64,000 bases of DNA, taken from positions 14,212,769-14,276,768 of the forward strand of contig NC_089727.1 of assembly GCF_035083965.1 (NCBI RefSeq). The letters run 5' to 3'. Position 1 is the stretch's first letter. Each line of letters opens with the position of its first letter. Below are positions 35,601 through 46,427 of the stretch, piece by piece. The stretch is from Branchiostoma lanceolatum (taxonomy: Eukaryota; Chordata; Leptocardii; Amphioxiformes; Branchiostomatidae). Made by a program: the position numbers and the translations under genes. Under the pieces are notes generated by a model. The model searched no databases and was not told the DNA's origin. It saw nothing but the letters and a program-made list of their open reading frames with translations.

Positions 35601-38041
35601 TGTATCACGGGCCTACCGTAAATGACCTGTAGCGCTGACGCAAAGCTTGCTTCTGCCGAGTTCAAGTCGCCATTTTTCAGAGCACGATTGCCAATCTCCA
35701 CATACTCTTCGTACGATCTGTAAAACATCAAACCTTACTTGGGTTGTCCCATTCAAGATAACTTAAAGCTTGTCATATTACTTGTGTTATCGTTGCGTTG
35801 AAATCATTATGTTTAGAAAACAATGCCATCAATAGTGCACGAGTTGACATGATGAAAACAAAATTATGTTCCCACAGCCAGATTTCAGATACAAATTTTG
35901 TGTGACTGGTATGAAATATTTTTGTCGTGGGCGCTTACTTTTCCTCAGCTGCAGCCCGGTCCGCCATATTAGCAGGCGTTGTTTGTACAGATGAACTTTG
36001 GATGCTGTAATGTCGAACACAAACATATCGTCACCAGGACAAAATGAATATCATTGTGCTGCACTGTCTTCTTCACCAGCTATTGCCACCCTTATCTTCC
36101 ATGAGTCAAGTGTTGAAACTTTTTACATACGTCATACCTGATTCTAAGTCTTCGGATTATCTTTATTTTTGGTCAGTATGACGATCGTCGTTGATATATC
36201 ATTGCACAGTAAGATAACAGTGAGACTGTTGATAATATAGACAGATGATTGGTCATTTCGACTGCGCAATGTTGATTTAATCATAGTGATGGCCAACGAC
36301 TGGAGGTTTTCCAACAGGGTCACCAACCTGTCTTCTGCAGGAATAGGATCGATGACGTTGAAGAAGCCTTCAAATGCCATCCCGTTTGAAGCAGCAGACC
36401 TGATGGAAGACATGAACGGGAATTGTTACAAACAAATTATACATACCCTATAGACCCTGGTTTAAATCCTGGGAAGGACATATTGGTTGGGGCTGCACCC
36501 GTCTCTCGTAAGGGACGTAAAATGGGGGTCCGTATTCGAGGGGTTGCATCGAGCACGTTACATGGAAAGGGCTAGCAATCACTTCCTGTAAAACCCTGCT
36601 ACAGAAACAGCTGACCTATGCGCTACTAGCTATAGACACTACAATGAGAACAACAACGATGTTATAAATGTGACAACGTGAATCGTTACTATGAAGGATG
36701 AAAGTTTATGGCTTTGGAAGAAAGTCACTTACATATCGCCTACATGTGTTTGTTCAGTGTCCATCACTGTTGGCGCCTCTTCCGATGAGTTTTCAATCCG
36801 ATAATGTTGAAAAGAGGATCTAGAAAATATGCACAACAACAAATTGACCACTACATTGATAGAATCGTCATAACTTCGATTCAAACCAGACCATGTATTT
36901 GTCAAAGATAGCTCCACGGTTCATTTTAATTTGCATAACGTTGTCCCATTCCTAAAGAGAAATGCCTGCCAACAGAGTACCTACCTGTAAGACCTGTCGT
37001 CCACAGTTGTCACGTCCATATCCTCGTCTATGACAAGTTCACCAGTGGAATCCATAGTGCTGCAGGGAAGTAGTGTAGGTGATTATCACAACATCATTTT
37101 GCGAATTTGTTGGACTATGTGCTGTACAGAGTTGTGTGGCCCAAGGGCTACTGAAACGGAGATGGGCGCCGCCCTATGCACCATCGGTGCGGGAAGGAAC
37201 TTTGACTTTGACTTGATGTGCTGTACTTTTACCTTCATGTCAAAATACTTCTCGTACACTTTTTCTACAAACGAAGTGTTACTTTTCAAGTGCAATCTAA
37301 CATCAGTATATGATATGTCTTATCTTTATGTTTAAGTCAGGAAATCATATCAGAATATTCCAATACAACATGGTAAGAAGTACCAACCTATCGTCTGCAG
37401 TGGTGCTGCTCATGTCTTCTGATAACGCTTCTTTGGGCGAGTTTTCAGACCTGAAAGAGTCATAAAGGCATTAAGGATATCTTTCAGATTCCGGTATGTT
37501 TCAGTTTAAAGTATTGCATAGTATTGAATTCATGAATACGTACGGTACTAGTCTTCCTCATTGGCGTACCTTACTTAACATAACATAACATATACAGTGC
37601 ACTACATTACCTTAACTACCCCAGCGCTGAGAGGCTAGTCTGATGTCATTGATTTACCCACCGATGATATATGCTCACCTAGTCATCATAGGGCATTACC
37701 TACCACCTATAGTGCATGGTTTTGTTCGCGTTCCTCTTAGTTATTAGCCAATCCCGGAGGTACTTCTTAAAAGCTGATGGTGCAGGTGATCTAATGTGTT
37801 GTGGAAACATGTTGTATGATTTAGTACATCGGTACAAGAAGGTTCTTGTACGACGAATGCAGTTTTTGGTTTTGCATAAGGCGGGTTTCAATTATTTTGA
37901 TGTGAGTTCTTGACTTTATGATACAGCTTCGGGTGAAGTACCTAACGGAGCAGATTCAAAACAACATACGTTATGGTAAAGCACAAACCTGCCGTCTGTA
38001 GCCGTGTGGTAGACCTCTGGCAATGCTTCGTTGGACGCCAT
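29626..38041 (-). CDS. Giant TPR-repeat protein with nucleotidyltransferase-like domain and microexon-encoded N-terminus (~2062 aa)
   Basis: Exons: 38041-37989, 37450-37388, 37059-36985, 36819-36733, 36399-36328, 36004-35939, 35717-35617 and the 5.7-kb exon 35297-29626. All joins agree in phase. The chosen start is the ATG in the first short exon (MASNEALPEV); an ATG at 35967 would give a 1933-aa form. The first ~135 residues are acidic, Ser/Thr-rich and low-complexity. TPR-like helices follow (SYEEYVEIGNRALKNGDLNS). Then comes a nucleotidyltransferase-like motif, ALGS (residues about 361-364) and SELDF (about 374-378), fitting the GS...[DE]h[DE] pattern of the DUF294/GlnD-type fold. From about residue 745 to the end there are ~30 tandem 42-44-residue TPRs (LNNLGxxWxKLGDxxKAIxYYEQSL...), of the kinesin-light-chain/nephrocystin-3 type. 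The repeats around 32500-32600 and 31930-31990 are degenerate. The function is unknown to me; enzyme activity is an inference. The large exon has no introns, unlike its neighbours. Confidence 0.8.
35291..35612. repeat. 160-bp tandem duplication spanning the splice acceptor of the big TPR exon
   Basis: 35291-35452 is repeated at 35453-35612 with a 2-bp deletion and a few substitutions. The block includes the CTGTAG acceptor used at 35298 and the first bases of the exon, so a decoy acceptor sits about 160 bp upstream. Confidence 0.93.
36446..36670. mobile_element. SINE-like repeat between short exons of the TPR gene
   Basis: Shares GGGACGTAAAATGGGGGTC and GTTGCATCGAGCACGTTACA-type text with 42755-42860, in the same orientation, followed by a related ACCTATG..CTACTA block. 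GGTTTAAATCCTGGG near its start resembles a B box. Confidence 0.4.
37700..37893 (-). mobile_element. Fragment of non-LTR retrotransposon ORF2 C-terminus
   Basis: The minus frame reads RTRTFLYRCTKSYNMFPQHI followed by an FKKYLRDWL motif, the typical ending of LINE reverse-transcriptase proteins (YR..K.WN.LP..IR...S...FKK.L). It is truncated at both ends and lies in an intron of the TPR gene. Confidence 0.65.
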
Positions 38042-38141
38042 TTTAGACCTAAGATAGAAAGGATGTTACGACAACCATATCTCTCGTATATGCGCACGTC
38101 ATTGTCGTTTATTTGAACAGATTAAAAAAAACAAGATTTGA

Positions 38142-38195
38142 CAGTCTGCAGTCGTGCGGCTAGGTGGTGACAATTCGTTGGTTAAGTTCTCAAGC
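38142..38195 (-). pseudogene. Relic short exon upstream of the TPR-gene array
   Basis: After a TTTCAG acceptor the frame reads LENLTNELSPPSRTTADC, aligning with the short exon at 37450-37388 (SENSPKEALSEDMSSTTADD). The donor position reads TC instead of GT, so the exon looks dead. Confidence 0.5.
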
Positions 38196-38975
38196 CTGAA
38201 ATAAAGTATGGAAGACACTTCACGATTGCAACATCTAACGTTAGAAGAACATCTGTCTAACTGGAAACAAAAAGGAGCAGCTTCATATGTGAGATATTGT
38301 GGAGTATACGGATTTACTATAACAATTATGTAAGTTATTGTTCTTGTATTTGATTTAATTGTATTTAATGTAGGTGGACACCAGGAAGAGTCGTGTGAAA
38401 TTATGAATAGTGAACACTAATGGAGATCTGAATAAAACAAACAAACAAACTCTAGAAGAGGATCAAGACACCAGCAAGAGAGGTAACTACAACTCTCCGC
38501 AAGAAGACGCCTGCCTTATAGATAATTTTTTATTGTTTTACAGACCCATTTTGGTAACAAATATCGCCGCAAGACTGAAAAGACAAACGAAACCACTGCA
38601 AAATTACCAACAAAACAAGTCGGACCGAACATCTGCTTGGAGATTAGGTTTATGTTTGTAAATTACAATAGATCACTGCGCCAAAAGTGAAGCCATCAAA
38701 AATGATATAAGAGAATGATTCCCAAACCGTGGTCTTTTTCATGATGTTCATTCTAGTGTTTTTAAACCCAACGAGGATGCCAGCAGTTTGTGAGGTCACG
38801 ACGCATAAAAATCTACAGTTCTGATTCCCCCAGCTTCAACCAACCAAGGAGGTTTTATAACCAACACAGCGCTCACACCTATTCTACTGCTCACCGCAAA
38901 TGTAGCTGGAATCCGTCACGTACAGCCTACAGTCTACCGCATCTACTGAATGAGTACCCCCATTGTTCTTTTTAA

Positions 38976-39352
38976 GCCCCCATTCCACTTGACTAATCTC
39001 CAAGCAGATCTATCGATGGCAATGCAGTATCAAAAGGGCAAACCTGTACCAAAAGCAACCGGAGACTATAGGTACAGGTTGGCCCTTTTAATACTGCCTT
39101 ACCAACAATAGATCTTCTTGGAGATTACTACTAGACGGCGATCGTGCTGCAGCCTAAATTGGCTTTGGATGGATCATAGTGTAATATCATGCAAATGTAA
39201 AAGAATAACTGAAAAGACTAATGACACACAAAAGTGTAAAACGATTCGTTTTTATCTATGAAATTCGTTGAGCGCTCTGTCAAATTTGAGGTCTTAGCGC
39301 GGTCGCAGCGAGGTTGCCAAAAGAAATGCCGCCCTAGTGGAATGTGGGTATT
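38976..39352. mobile_element. MITE with CCCCATTCCACTtG termini
   Basis: The left end CCCCCATTCCACTTG pairs with the right end CTAGTGGAATGTGGG. Interior text (GACGGCGATCGTGCTGCAGCC, ATTCGTTGAGCGCTC) recurs at 39875-40130 and, diverged, at 50388-50637. Confidence 0.65.
38990..39130. repeat. Imperfect long hairpin, ~55-bp arms
   Basis: ATCTCCAAGCAGATCT...AAAAGGGCAAACCTGTACC pairs with GGTACAGGTTGGCCCTTTT...AGATCTTCTTGGAGAT across a ~20-nt loop. It lies inside the MITE at 38976-39352. Confidence 0.8.
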
Positions 39353-39874
39353 ACCAATTATTTACCTCCCCAGCTGGAATGTGCCTTGGGTGCTTTGTTC
39401 AACTTTGCAGAGCCGTGCCCGGAGCATGTTGCCGCCAGTCGGCTCTTTATCTTCTCCCTTGTTTCCCCAAGCGGAAAATATCGATGAGTCATGGCGAATT
39501 TGTCAGTTTGTACATATTCTTTATACCAGAATGTTTCAGATTGCCCACTGATCCAAGAATTGTGTATCAAACATATTTGCAGTAGCTACATGTACATGAA
39601 TAAGTGGCATATTCTGGTTGTTCTACCACTTTCCACTCACTATAGTGGCGTGTGAGGAATACCAATTCCAAACAGACATATTCGACCTAAAACAACAAAC
39701 TGAACATGTATACATATACTATAGCCTGGGACACACATGCTGAGCGATCGCACGGGTCGCCCGAGTATCGCACGATCAGCGCCCAACGAACGCCCTGTGA
39801 TAACCAAGTTCGCTCAAAGGTCTACCGGAAATCTCAAAGAGTTGCTGACATTTAGATTTCTAGTCCCTGAAAGA

Positions 39875-40130
39875 GAGCTCAAGTTTTAAAGACCAGACGG
39901 CGATCACGCTGCGACCCCGCTGCGACCTAAATTTGATTTGTGTAACCATTGACTTCAAAGTTGTATCATCTTGCAAAATGTGAAAATATTACTGGAAAGA
40001 CAACAAAACAAAGCATAAAAAGATTCGTTCATTTATCTTTGAAATTCGTTGAGCGCTCTAGCTCCGTCAAATCGCTCTGTCACAGGTCAGTCGTAGCGAG
40101 GTCGCCGCCTGGCGGAATGGGGATGTAAGA
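39875..40130. mobile_element. Second, shorter copy of the 38976-39352 MITE family
   Basis: Shares GACGGCGATCACGCTGCG, AAAGATTCGTTCATTTATCT and GAAATTCGTTGAGCGCTCT with the neighbour and ends in GCGGAATGGGG. Confidence 0.55.
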
Positions 40131-42511
40131 ACTTTTTCGGGCTATGGCGACCTCTGAGCGATATCTGAACGATTTTTGGAGGCCTAAACAACAGTCAGTT
40201 CGTTGCAGTATTTTAAATCTTTTAAAGGATTTTTAGTAAAGTGTTGGCTATGACAGTCAATCGTCGACAAGAATGCAACATCTCCAGTCACAGGACAGCT
40301 GAACTTTGTACAGATGCACTCAACTACATGGCTGTCCCACATGCACTCAACCATAAACATACTGCACGTCAAGTGTGACGGGGCCTTTATTGAGTATCTC
40401 TGTTACCTATATTAAGTTTTTAAAAAACGCCAAGTGGAACAGAACTCGTTCATTTTCTTACTTTGCAGGTCGTAGTTACTTTTGGTAGGTTTGGGATCAT
40501 AGGTTCTGTGCACTCAACCGTAGGAACTATCTGTCCCAATATACTATGTGTGCTGTGACCATAAAAGCCAACCAAACAATCGCCACTAGTATTATTGTTC
40601 TCACTGTGAACAATCCGTGTACTTGAATAGCCTTGACAGTTGAGGAACAAATCATTGGCAATTATAATGTAGCAAATAGTATGTCATCTTATGCATCATA
40701 ACTTAATTGAACTTGAATGGTCAGAAGTAAGAAGTCTATTCATCTGTGCCCCCCCTCCCAATATCAAGCTCCCGGTGTTTTACGTACGGTGTGTTATGAG
40801 CGAGCATGGGGCCATGGCAGATATTGACCTGTACTTACACAGTTCACAGTGGTGCTAGTGTACGATTCAAAGCTTTCACCAGACGAAGGCTTCCCGATGC
40901 ACAGCTAAGACACTGATAACTTAATCTTGCAAGGAACGTTGAAAGGAAACCTGTTTGCGCTGTAGTAAGTCAACAGGGGATCATTAAAATTCGGCATGTT
41001 GTTTGTGTGTTGGTGTTTAACCCCAAACTTAGTCATCTTAAAAAGTATACTGATCAGTTTGGACGTCAACATATGGAGTTAGAATGTAGTTATTCACCGA
41101 TATACAGGTAGATGCTTGAGGCAGGGGAAAATTGCTGAGTTAGACATGTATGTCTAACCGGGTGAAACATCCACCCCCACACTTCGCCGTGATTTCTGTT
41201 ACTATTTAGGATACATATGTAGGTCGTGCGTAGGTGTGAGAACAAGTTGGCCTTCTGTTTAGTTGCCTAAAACCAATACGCTTTAATGGTGGGCGTACGT
41301 TATCTTACTTGGTAACGGTTCACAACTAGCAGTTGAGTCGAGGGAGTATCTGAGGGGGGAAGCCCGATTCTTGAAATGTTATGATTGGTGTTCCTGTTGT
41401 TACAGTACAACCTGTGACAGTGAATAAAGGTTTAGGCCTTACCACATAGGACGTAGCAAACGATTCTCGAGCTCTATTTGTCTCATGCATGAACGAAATA
41501 ATATCAAAAGATGGCTTGATGCATCAGTACATTTATCGGGTGCCACTTGTAATAGCCTTTCTAAACTAAATTGCAAACGGCCAGAACATCTCGTAAAATC
41601 TATCATAAACGCAGCTTACCTGGCCTATATCTCCCGTCATTCTGTCTGTCGGCTTTACGTCGTTCATTGAGGGACGAACTGCAATGTTCTGTTCTTGAGA
41701 CATCTTGTAGTGGCATTGAAAAGTGTCATTCATTATCAAGAGTTTGCGTAAATCCGGATATCCATGGTAATACGGTCTCCTGTTTAGTTGCACTCCTCTA
41801 GCAGTATTGTCCTTTACTGTACCTTCTATGTCATATGCAAGGGACTGACACACAGAGTTAACGTCCTTGGCTCTGTCCCAGGTGCACTAGACTTTGTTGT
41901 CTCAGCATGGACACTTTCGAGACTCGCTCTGTTCCAATATCGGGGAGGCAGTTGACTCTTGTTGTTGGTTGCACCCGTACAGTTCAGAGCAGATATGACG
42001 TCCAGCAGGGCACGACAGTGACAGGTCTCGGTACCTTGCCGGTTCCCAACCTTCACGAGCTGTCTTCCATTCCCTCCTGCATTGCAAAGTCTCTCTGGGA
42101 TTCCGCGGGGGCGTAAGCTTCTTTAAACACTCATATTTCGTGTCCACATTGTTCTGATTATTACCAAATTAGGTGATGAATTAGCTGTGCAACGCTATGA
42201 TAGCTTCTACGTCAGTCGAGGTAACCAGGGAGGTTCCCACGTCAATTGACGTCATTAGAACAATGTAGATTGCAGCCCGAGGCGTCCTGGTGGAGTGGTG
42301 GCTGTGTTTGTTGTCCATAACCTACCCGTGCAGTTTTACCACTCTTTTCTGTACCCAGTCACCTTTAAACGCCAGACCAAGAGGACATATGAGCTTTCAA
42401 GCGCTGTTGTTTTGACTGATAATGTTTTGATGAATCCATGCATCTGCTTAGAGAAAAGTAGAATTACAGGGAGTATCAACTTTTGATACTATTGACAAAT
42501 CCAAGCGCGGA

Positions 42512-42524
42512 GGGGGGGGGGGGG
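42512..42524 (+). repeat. G13 homopolymer
   Basis: Run of 13 G flanked by GGA and GGGAGG tracts. Confidence 0.95.
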
Positions 42525-42749
42525 CTGGGAGGTGTTGGTATGACGGGGTGCTTTGTGCTTCTGATTTACGACGCATGTTTTAGCATCAAATACTAGAAGG
42601 ACACATGTACTAGTATTTTTCCATTGCCTCGGGGAAAACTCCGCCCCTGAAGACGGAACCCCTAGCGCCTCCATTGGCTGGCTACGATTTACGAGCTTCA
42701 CACCTTCGACTAGTCCCATCCTTATCATTTACGAGCTATGAGGGCTCGC

Positions 42750-43145
42750 GACATCTCGGTTGGGTATGCGCACCGTCATTCGGAAGGGACTCAAAATGGG
42801 GGTATTGTGTTCGAAGAGGTGCCTCGAGCACGTGAAAGGGGAAGGGCTATCAGCCCCTCCCTGGAAAGATATTAGCCTGGAGTCCAGTCTCCTCGCCAAT
42901 AAGGAGCGGAGCTTGGGTAGCGGACTAAAGCTAATAAGGCTGGACTCCAGGCTAGAAAAATATACCCTGTTACTCTGCAGCTACCTACTAATGAAACAGT
43001 AAGGAAACTTGCTGCCCTATGTGCCACTAGGCACAAGGGCGAACGAACGAACCAACGAACGAACGAACCAACGAACAAACGAAGGGGTGTGACCCCGGGA
43101 CTTGCACCGCGGTGTCCAAGTTACCAACTAAACAAAAGGTCCACG
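42750..43145. mobile_element. SINE-like element with (GAAC)n tract and tRNA-like sequence
   Basis: The body matches the repeat at 36446-36670. A CCTATGTGCCACTAGGCAC hairpin is followed by (GAAC)n at 43035-43082. On the minus strand 43145-43085 holds GTTTAGTTGGTAACTTGG and GGTGCAAGTCCCGG, resembling A and B boxes of a tRNA-derived head. Orientation and borders are uncertain. Confidence 0.45.
42873..42954. mobile_element. 82-bp element with perfect 15-bp inverted termini
   Basis: TAGCCTGGAGTCCAG at the left is the exact reverse complement of CTGGACTCCAGGCTA at the right. It is nested in the SINE-like element. Confidence 0.7.
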
Positions 43146-43154
43146 ACCTCATAT

Positions 43155-43475
43155 CTCCATGAACAATTCTATTCATGCAAATGACTTACACATTTGCATA
43201 ATATATGCTTCGTCATAAACACCTTTATCTAACGTACACCTGTTACAATATTGACAGTCCTATAATTTTCCAATTAGATAAATTATGGTGTTTTTGCATT
43301 AATCATGCAAATTAGGGATTTATTTGCATATTTGGTATCTGTTGATGATCCGCTTTCCATAAACTACATACGTTACATGTATTGGAGTCTGATGATGGAA
43401 AACACTGCAAATATAGATTTTCCTCATTAGCTATGCAAATTAAGTCCCAATTAGCATAATTTGCACTTCATTCTG
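43155..43475. repeat. AT-rich ATGCAAAT octamer repeat region
   Basis: Repeated CATGCAAAT(T/G), ATTTGCATA and AATTAGCATAATTTGC motifs, related to the palindromic core of the P4HA intron satellite. Similar text occurs at 18180-18360 and 20160-20200. Confidence 0.6.
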
Positions 43476-44107
43476 TACATCTCTGTCTAAACTACCTGCA
43501 TACTAAGTGTCATGGAAATCCGTTGTTCCCTTGTTCAGTTATTCTCCTTAGAAGATTTTCACAAAAACGCCCCTGCAGTTCCAAAGGAAGCTGCTAGAGC
43601 TAGAGAGCCCAAACCTACACCACTTCTTTATTACATCACAAGCTATCTGCCACCCAAAAATCAAGACCACAGCACGTCCAGGTCAAAAGATACAAAAATT
43701 GAAGTTCCGCTGCAGTACCAAGGTCTTCTTTGAAATCTTTATTAGAGATACCACGGTCGCGGACTCTAAATGGTAGAGTCCGAATTAAGATGGTATTTAC
43801 ATTTCTAAAAACATGGGGTACTGGTATTTACACATTGTTTCTAAGCGAGTATCAAAGACTTCTCAATCATAAAAAATTGGGATTGAACACAGGGCTAGAG
43901 TTAGTTTCACTACTTGCAAAACATACATCTCTCTCTTTATATATATAGTCGTCTAAACGGATAAATGTCTAAGTGACCCTTTAGATATTACTAGTAGTAA
44001 GAGATGTTACTGTGGAAGGTGATCAATCATGTTTGTTTAAAAGTTCAGTCATGTAGGGGATGGCGGAGTTTTTGTGGCGTTTCGTTCGGCAGGTTGGTGT
44101 GTCCAGC

Positions 44108-44338
44108 TTATCTGAATTTCGTGTCCATCGGCCGGATATCTGGCTTCTTAGCGGTGGGAGCCAGTCTCTGAACTCTGAGGTTAACAGTTTTTTTTGCAAA
44201 AGAGAGACAAAGGTTCACTCGTCGTTCAGACAAGGACGAGAGGTTTAGAGTGGCCAGTGCCGAGGTGTAGTTTGTGTACTTTGTGCCAAGAATGATCCTG
44301 CACGCTATTCTCTGCAAACCACATACCAGGGGGCCCAA
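44108..44338 (-). mobile_element. Fragment of non-LTR retrotransposon reverse transcriptase
   Basis: The minus frame reads LQRIACRIILGTKYTNYTSA then LNLSSLSERRVNLCLSFAKK, typical of the C-terminal part of Jockey/CR1-like reverse transcriptases (QR..CRIILG..Y..Y..AL..L.L..L..RR..LCL.FA.K). It is short and truncated. Confidence 0.75.
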
Positions 44339-44583
44339 AATCGACCTTGACCTTCGGCTTCACAACACCCGCCCACGTACCAAATATCATCGTAATCCAT
44401 CAAGAGGCTCTTGGGTTATGCTGACTGGAGTGGTGCGGAAACACAAACAGACAAACAAGCAAACAGACGGACAAACAGACACACCCAAAACAATATCTCA
44501 ATTTTTCATGGAGATAATCAGGGGCTCAACTGTGGCAGTGTGAGGCTGCTACCAGTTGAGCCACAAGAACATTGGCACCATCC

Positions 44584-44895
44584 CTAGATGTTGGGGTAGA
44601 CAATGCGTTTGCTGACAGTCCGACTACCCCAGAAGAGAGAAGTAGAAGTGCAGTAGAGGGGCAGGGTAGAGGGGTGCCCGGTGTCAAATGAGAAACGCTG
44701 GTCAGCAAACTTGTCCACCCGGACATCTGCCTGGTAATTACTCTCAATCCCCATAAAGTCAAGTGGGTCGTCCCGGATGGCCCGCAATCTCTGCCACACA
44801 CGTGTTGTTAGTTTACACATCGTTGCGACCCTTCCTCCAGCGGTGATAGATGTTGGTTTACCCCGTCTTAATTTGGGATACGTGTCCAACTGCAC
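44584..44895 (-). CDS. Unrecognised open frame, 103 aa, possible exon or gene relic
   Basis: The frame has balanced, protein-like composition (MQLDTYPKLRRGKPTSITAG; RVWQRLRAIRDDPLDFMGIE; DTGHPSTLPLYCTSTSLF), better than most chance frames here. I know no family, and no convincing splice partners or poly(A) signal were seen. It could be a captured or transposon-derived fragment. Confidence 0.25.
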   Translation of the reverse strand: MQLDTYPKLRRGKPTSITAGGRVATMCKLTTRVWQRLRAIRDDPLDFMGIESNYQADVRVDKFADQRFSFDTGHPSTLPLYCTSTSLFWGSRTVSKRIVYPNI

Positions 44896-45097
44896 AGTTC
44901 ACCCCTCAGCAAGGTTGCTCCTGCTGCATAGTTGTACTCGGCACTGGAGATGTCTGTCCGTGTGGTGTGAACCAGGCATGGAACTATGTTGTCCCGGTGT
45001 ACCGCTATAGTAGGTAAGTAAAACCGTCTTGATCATTGCGTCTGTTCCGGGCCAGATGTTCTCGTGACCGCTGCTTCCACACTCTGGACAACATTCA

Positions 45098-45119
45098 GGG
45101 GGGGGGGGGGGGGGGGGGG
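45098..45119 (+). repeat. G22 homopolymer
   Basis: Uninterrupted run of 22 G. Its length may be unreliable in assembly. Confidence 0.95.
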
Positions 45120-46427
45120 CGTTTGTTTTGCTGTTTATGATAAGTATAGTCTTGTTTTCCTCTTGGGTCTTGTATTATGATGCATGCTTCAATCCCTGGC
45201 CCTGTGACCTAGATATGTAGAGTAGAGTAGTGTAGAATTGGAGTTATCGTTTCTTGGATTGAAGACAGCAACACGTAGAATCTTAGGGGATTGGAACTCC
45301 AAGATGACAGCCACAGCGACGAAACCTACATGTTGCTGGCCGCTGATCGACAGTTTTTCCTGAGCAACTTCATAGCCACAGACCTCTCAGCAAATGAAAC
45401 GTCGTGGAGAGATTTTTTTTTCTGATGTGATGTCTTAAATAGCGATAAGGGAGCAATCCTTTTATTTAGCAAATCAAGACATAACTTCCGCGGACCTTTA
45501 GTCGTCGGTAAATTTGCCCTTGAGTAGCCCCACTGCCCCACATGGAACTAATTACTTTTACCAAGAGGAAGGCAGTCTGAGAAATCGAGTTCGCTCAAAG
45601 GCTCGGTAACAAGGGACCGTCCGTTATGCAATAAGGCTAGTCTTTTAACAACGTCGGCTATATATAGTATAGGGAGAATATTTGCCAGGGTTTCACTTGC
45701 AGGCTCCGTTGGATGGCAGATTGGACCCTCTCTCCATAGCCGACCCCCTTAGCATACTATTCACTCTATTTGGCCAATTTCTACTATTTTCCCAGCCATC
45801 CGCGGGCCCTGGTAGAGGCTACACATAATATTATAAGGCACCCTCGCCGCTTCTCACCAGTTAACAATTTGCACTGGTTTACGACCAGATATTTATGACC
45901 TTTGTCTTCTATCAAACTGTAAACAAATGCACAGCAAGACTCAATATAATAAAAGTCTCGTACAGGATTGACCTAGTTTGAACTATTAGTAACTTACAAA
46001 TAGTAGTTTGAAGTTTGGACTATACTCTATGCACTAAAAGACCGATTATCTCGCCCTCTTAAAATTTTCTCATATCTTCTCCTTTTCATTTGATCTTTTT
46101 GATCGAACTGTTTCCACCATCCTGTAAATTGAATCACCCAACATACTTTTGACAGGTGTGAGCCTGGATTTATGTGGTAGAAGTTGATAAGGGACGGGCC
46201 GTTTAGGGTCTGTTGGAAGGGATTAAAGTTGTGTTTTTCTCTCCTGTCATGTCAGCTGATACAGGATCATGTTTCCTCTATCGTCCTGTATTTGTGTCAA
46301 CGTTTGCGTGAAGAAGTTTAATTCTCCCTTGTGCCGATTCGCACCTACTGAGCACAGCTTAATAACACCCCACCTTGATCCTTCTTGGTTCATTCCGTAC
46401 AGGTAACACTGTGTAGTGCCAGTCAAC

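Larger units (their letters stand above)
35939..38048 (-). other. Array of six short symmetric phase-2 exons in the TPR gene
   Basis: Exons at 38048-37989 (60 nt), 37450-37388 (63), 37059-36985 (75), 36819-36733 (87), 36399-36328 (72) and 36004-35939 (66) are all multiples of three and all begin and end in phase 2. Encoded units are 20-29 residues; two are clearly related (SKMASNEALPEVYHTATDG and SENSPKEALSEDMSSTTADD). Donors are GTTTGT, GTTGGT, GTAGGT (or GTCTTA, 9 nt shorter), GTAAGT, GTTGGT and GTAAGC. Each internal exon can be skipped without a frameshift. Confidence 0.7.
38200..46427. other. Repeat-rich region without a confident gene
   Basis: Contains MITEs, SINE and LINE fragments listed separately, G-homopolymers, and AT-rich octamer repeats. 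40130-42700 shows no repeat or gene I can name; overlapping frames at 41566-42147 on both strands look like chance. The promoter of P4HA copy 3 should be near the right end. Confidence 0.5.

Noticed and set aside
36144..36413. 89-aa minus frame ending in a hydrophobic stretch
   Set aside because: Only 36399-36328 is supported as an exon; the rest reads past the GTTGGT donor, and the next exon (36004) joins in perfect phase.
36446..36480. Possible tRNA gene (GGTTTAAATCCTGGG)
   Set aside because: No cloverleaf can be built around it and the same text recurs in a second repeat copy, so it is a SINE-like remnant.
41566..42147. Several overlapping frames on both strands (61-95 aa)
   Set aside because: No family, no splice context, and no preference for one strand; probably chance or repeat DNA.
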